NCBI RefSeq assembly: GCF_024171565.1
Contig: NZ_JALJZZ010000001.1
Span: 930,001 to 994,000 of the forward strand
Source of the DNA: Okibacterium sp. HSC-33S16
GTDB taxonomy: Bacteria > Actinomycetota > Actinomycetes > Actinomycetales > Microbacteriaceae
Length of the DNA: 64,000 bases
Direction: 5' to 3'
This document shows positions 62,169 to 64,000 of the stretch, piece by piece; position 1 is the first letter of the stretch, and every line of letters begins with the position of its first letter. The notes below the pieces were generated by a model that saw only the letters and a program-made list of their open reading frames with translations, searched no databases and had not been told where the DNA came from. A program made the translations under genes and the position numbers.

Positions 62169-62689
62169 CTGAGGCGAGAAAGCAGAGGAAGCTGAAGGGT
62201 GAGCCACGGGCTGAACGCCCACGGTGTCGCCTCGACCGCACGGTCCAGCGCCTCGGGGTCAACCCAGAGCCACTCAGACACTTCATCCGGCCGGGGCCGA
62301 ACGTCGCCAACAATGGTCGCACGGTAGACCGGGCACACCTCGTTCTCGACGATGCCGGCCGCGTCGACCGCGCGGTAGCGGAAGTCCGGCAGCGCAAGTT
62401 CGACCGCGTCCAACCGCGCGCCGAGTTCATGCTCCGCGCGACGGTGAACCGCTTGCTCCATGTCTTCACCGGGCGCTGGGTGGCCGCAGAACGAGTTGGT
62501 CCACACTCCGGGCCAGGCCACCTTGGTGAGGGCGCGACGCGTCACGAGGATGCGGCCGTCATCGTCGAACAGGTGGCACGAGAACGCAAGGTGAAGCGGA
62601 GTCGATTCGGTGTGCACTGTCGCCTTGTCTGCGACGCCCACCGCCGATCCGTCATCAGCAAGGAGGACGACCTGTTCTTCGGAACTCAT
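62150..62689 (-). CDS. idi: Isopentenyl-diphosphate delta-isomerase (type 1)
   Basis: The 179-residue Nudix-fold enzyme interconverts IPP and DMAPP. The catalytic Cys is C68 in NSFCGHPAPGED; the Nudix-like helix continues MEQAVHRRAEHELG, and ENEVCPVY holds the catalytic Glu region. W and P in WPGVWTN are also conserved. ATG at 62689 follows no Shine-Dalgarno; CAGAAT ends six bases before it, which suggests a leaderless transcript. It is divergent from crtE and supplies precursor for carotenoid synthesis. It overlaps the end of the CinA-C gene by 19 bases. Confidence 0.95.
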   Translation of the reverse strand: MSSEEQVVLLADDGSAVGVADKATVHTESTPLHLAFSCHLFDDDGRILVTRRALTKVAWPGVWTNSFCGHPAPGEDMEQAVHRRAEHELGARLDAVELALPDFRYRAVDAAGIVENEVCPVYRATIVGDVRPRPDEVSEWLWVDPEALDRAVEATPWAFSPWLTLQLPLLSRLSQRRAL

Positions 62690-62695
62690 GGGTCC

Positions 62696-62723
62696 ATTCT
62701 GTGCCCGCGGGTGAATTCGACAA
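62696..62723 (-). promoter_or_regulatory. Candidate promoter of idi (leaderless)
   Basis: On the minus strand, TTGTCG (62723-62718) and CAGAAT (62701-62696) are 16 bases apart; the -10 ends six bases before the idi ATG. The -35 overlaps the left arm of the inverted repeat 62716-62749. Confidence 0.42.
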
Positions 62724-62749
62724 AGCCGGGAGGTCCGGCCGCTGTCGAA
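62716..62749 (+). repeat. Nested inverted repeat in the idi-crtE divergent region
   Basis: TTCGACA (62716-62722) and TGTCGAA (62743-62749) are perfect arms; within them GCCGG and CCGGC form a second pair around GAGGT. The left arm covers the idi -35; the right arm lies just upstream of the crtE -35. This is a natural position for an operator of a carotenoid regulator, such as the MarR-type CrtR known in Corynebacterium; the identity is inference. Confidence 0.5.
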
Positions 62750-62764
62750 ATCAACCGAAAGTAT

Positions 62765-62794
62765 GTGACACCCGAACAGGGCGTCAAGTAGCTT
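62765..62794 (+). promoter_or_regulatory. Candidate promoter of crtE (leaderless)
   Basis: GTGACA (62765-62770) and TAGCTT (62789-62794) are 18 bases apart. The -10 ends six bases before the crtE ATG. The GGGGGA between them touches the ATG and is too close to act as a Shine-Dalgarno. Confidence 0.45.
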
Positions 62795-62800
62795 GGGGGA

Positions 62801-63871
62801 ATGGACCAGCACGAGCTCATTGGGGTGCCTTGGCGTGGGGCAGAACACGTCGACGCGGCGCTCGCGCGGTACTTCAGCCTGGCGAGGGCCCAGGCCGGAA
62901 AACACGGGCACCGGTTCGAACGACTGTGGGAGGTCATTGAGCGCAACACCACGGGAGGAAAACGATTCCGCCCGCGCATGGTGATGTCGGCATATACCGC
63001 TCTCGGCGGCACCGACCTCGAAGCCGCAGCGCAACTTGCCGCCGCCTACGAAATGCTTCACACCGCCCTCATCGTTCACGACGACGTGATCGACCGTGAT
63101 TTCGTCCGGCGCGGGCAGGCCAACGTGTCCGGCAGCTACCGGGACATCGCCACAACGGCCGGGATCTCGCTTCCGGCCGCCGAGCACCGCGGGATGTCGG
63201 CCGCGGTCATCGCCGGTGACCTCGCTTTGTCCGCCGCCTACCGGCTGGTTGATCGCACGGGTGCCGCCGATAATGTCCGGCTGCGCCTGCGGGAGCTCCT
63301 CGACGATTCCGTCACCGCGTCTGCTGCCGGTGAACTGGCCGATGTGGATTTTTCGTTGAGCGTCGTGCCTCCCACCGTCGAGGAGATCGTCGAGATGGAG
63401 CGCCAGAAGACCGCGGTCTACTCGTTCGAGGCGCCGCTGCAGTCCGGAGCCGTCCTCGCCGGTGCATTCGACGAAACGGTGCATGAGCTCGGTGAGTTCG
63501 GTCGAACCATCGGAATCGCCTACCAGATCGTCGACGACATCCTCGGGGTGTTCGGGCGCGAGGAAACGACGGGGAAGAGCACACTCGGTGACCTGCGTGA
63601 GGGCAAACGCACAGTCCTCACCGCTCGCGCCAGCGATTCACCGCTGTGGAGCTCCGTCGCCCACCTCTTTGGCAAACCGGACCTGGACGAAGCGGGAGCG
63701 GCCGAACTTCGCGGAGTGCTCGTAGACTCTGGAGCACGGGGCTTCGCCGAGAGCCTCGCGGCCGACTTCGCCAACCGCGCCTGGGAACACCTGGCGTCAG
63801 ACGCGATCCCGGCGCCGCTGCGGACTGACCTGTCACCCGTCGTACGAAAAGTTCTGGAGCGTGTCCGTTGA
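62801..63871 (+). CDS. crtE: Polyprenyl (geranylgeranyl-type) diphosphate synthase
   Basis: The 356-residue trans-prenyltransferase elongates allylic diphosphates with IPP. The first Asp-rich motif is DDVID (94-98) in IVHDDVIDRD, followed by FVRRG, and the second is DDILG (245-249), a DDxxG form common in actinobacterial long-chain synthases. GGKRFRP (52-58) binds IPP. Two residues upstream of the first motif there is His, and the chain length (C20 or longer) cannot be set from this alone. Divergent from idi and directly upstream of crtB, which supports GGPP for carotenoids. The stop overlaps the crtB TTG. Confidence 0.94.
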   Translation: MDQHELIGVPWRGAEHVDAALARYFSLARAQAGKHGHRFERLWEVIERNTTGGKRFRPRMVMSAYTALGGTDLEAAAQLAAAYEMLHTALIVHDDVIDRDFVRRGQANVSGSYRDIATTAGISLPAAEHRGMSAAVIAGDLALSAAYRLVDRTGAADNVRLRLRELLDDSVTASAAGELADVDFSLSVVPPTVEEIVEMERQKTAVYSFEAPLQSGAVLAGAFDETVHELGEFGRTIGIAYQIVDDILGVFGREETTGKSTLGDLREGKRTVLTARASDSPLWSSVAHLFGKPDLDEAGAAELRGVLVDSGARGFAESLAADFANRAWEHLASDAIPAPLRTDLSPVVRKVLERVR

Positions 63872-64000
63872 ACCTCACTGCCCTGCGCACCCGGTCACCG
63901 GGCGCCGTGACGGGAAGCGCACTCTATGACGACGTTGCGATGGAAACCTCCGCACGCGTCATCGCTCGCTATTCGACCTCGTTCGGAATGGCATCCCGCC
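63868..64000 (+). CDS. crtB: Phytoene synthase CrtB, N-terminal fragment
   Basis: The window ends inside this gene. The visible 44 residues (after the start LNLTALRTRSPGAV) contain YDDVAMETSARVIARYSTSFGMASR, which matches the start of squalene/phytoene synthases, where the RYSTSFG segment is conserved. Start is TTG at 63868, overlapping the crtE stop (TTGA); GTG at 63907 is an alternative. Together with idi and crtE it suggests a carotenoid gene cluster continuing beyond the window, perhaps for C50 pigments as in other Microbacteriaceae. Confidence 0.85.
   Translation, partial: MNLTALRTRSPGAVTGSALYDDVAMETSARVIARYSTSFGMASR

Overview
The window is gene-dense, high-G+C chromosomal DNA of an actinobacterium, most likely a member of the Microbacteriaceae. 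This rests on the gene order (secD-secF-rel; rarA-rpsD-alaS-ruvX-mltG-aroE/C/K/B/Q-efp-nusB; pyrR-pyrB-pyrC-PH protein-carA-carB-pyrF-gmk-rpoZ-coaBC-metK-priA-fmt), an mIHF-guanylate kinase fusion, a PriA without helicase motifs, the HGxxPAAW and Trp-operon membrane proteins, and an idi/crtE/crtB carotenoid locus. It is almost entirely core housekeeping sequence. I saw no tRNA, rRNA, CRISPR array, insertion sequence, prophage or attachment site, and no gene-free stretch over 300 bases.

Layout. 1-4003: protein export (end of secD, secF) and the (p)ppGpp synthetase/hydrolase. 3990-6694: three minus-strand genes (AbiEi-like protein, DUF349 protein, membrane-anchored cyclophilin). 6905-19266: rarA, rpsD, a small membrane protein, alaS, ruvX, mltG, the aro cluster, efp and nusB. 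19319-21876: the only clearly decaying stretch, with a flavoprotein monooxygenase carrying an internal deletion and a DUF222/HNH endonuclease gene broken by one base in a G run. 22024-30695: the pyrimidine operon behind a PyrR-type leader hairpin, running by overlaps into gmk; rpoZ, coaBC, metK, priA, fmt, rsmB and rpe follow. 39595-47144: hisE-G-F-I running by overlaps into trpE, a Trp-associated membrane gene, then HGxxPAAW-trpC-trpB-trpA. 47195-55868: lgt, glutamate synthase (gltB-gltD) and pyruvate kinase. 55935-61591: a stress/DNA-maintenance neighbourhood (DUF6328 membrane protein, Ku, FAD-Rieske oxidoreductase, SDR, Rho-N-like protein, topoisomerase IB). 61647-64000: cinA C-terminal domain, then divergent idi and crtE-crtB, cut by the window end.

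How the genes work together. The pyr operon encodes nearly all of de novo UMP synthesis (pyrD and pyrE not in the window), and the aro operon carries five shikimate-pathway steps feeding the trp genes. No trpD, trpF, trpG or hisA is present, which fits the actinobacterial arrangement in which one isomerase (PriA/HisA) serves both pathways from another locus. Points worth a second look are a strand-polarised GGGGGAG motif that keeps its orientation inside minus-strand genes, the PyrR hairpin that would cover its own Shine-Dalgarno sequence, the inverted repeat over the idi promoter in the idi/crtE divergent region, a palindrome in the rel promoter region, several probable leaderless starts, and the two broken genes.
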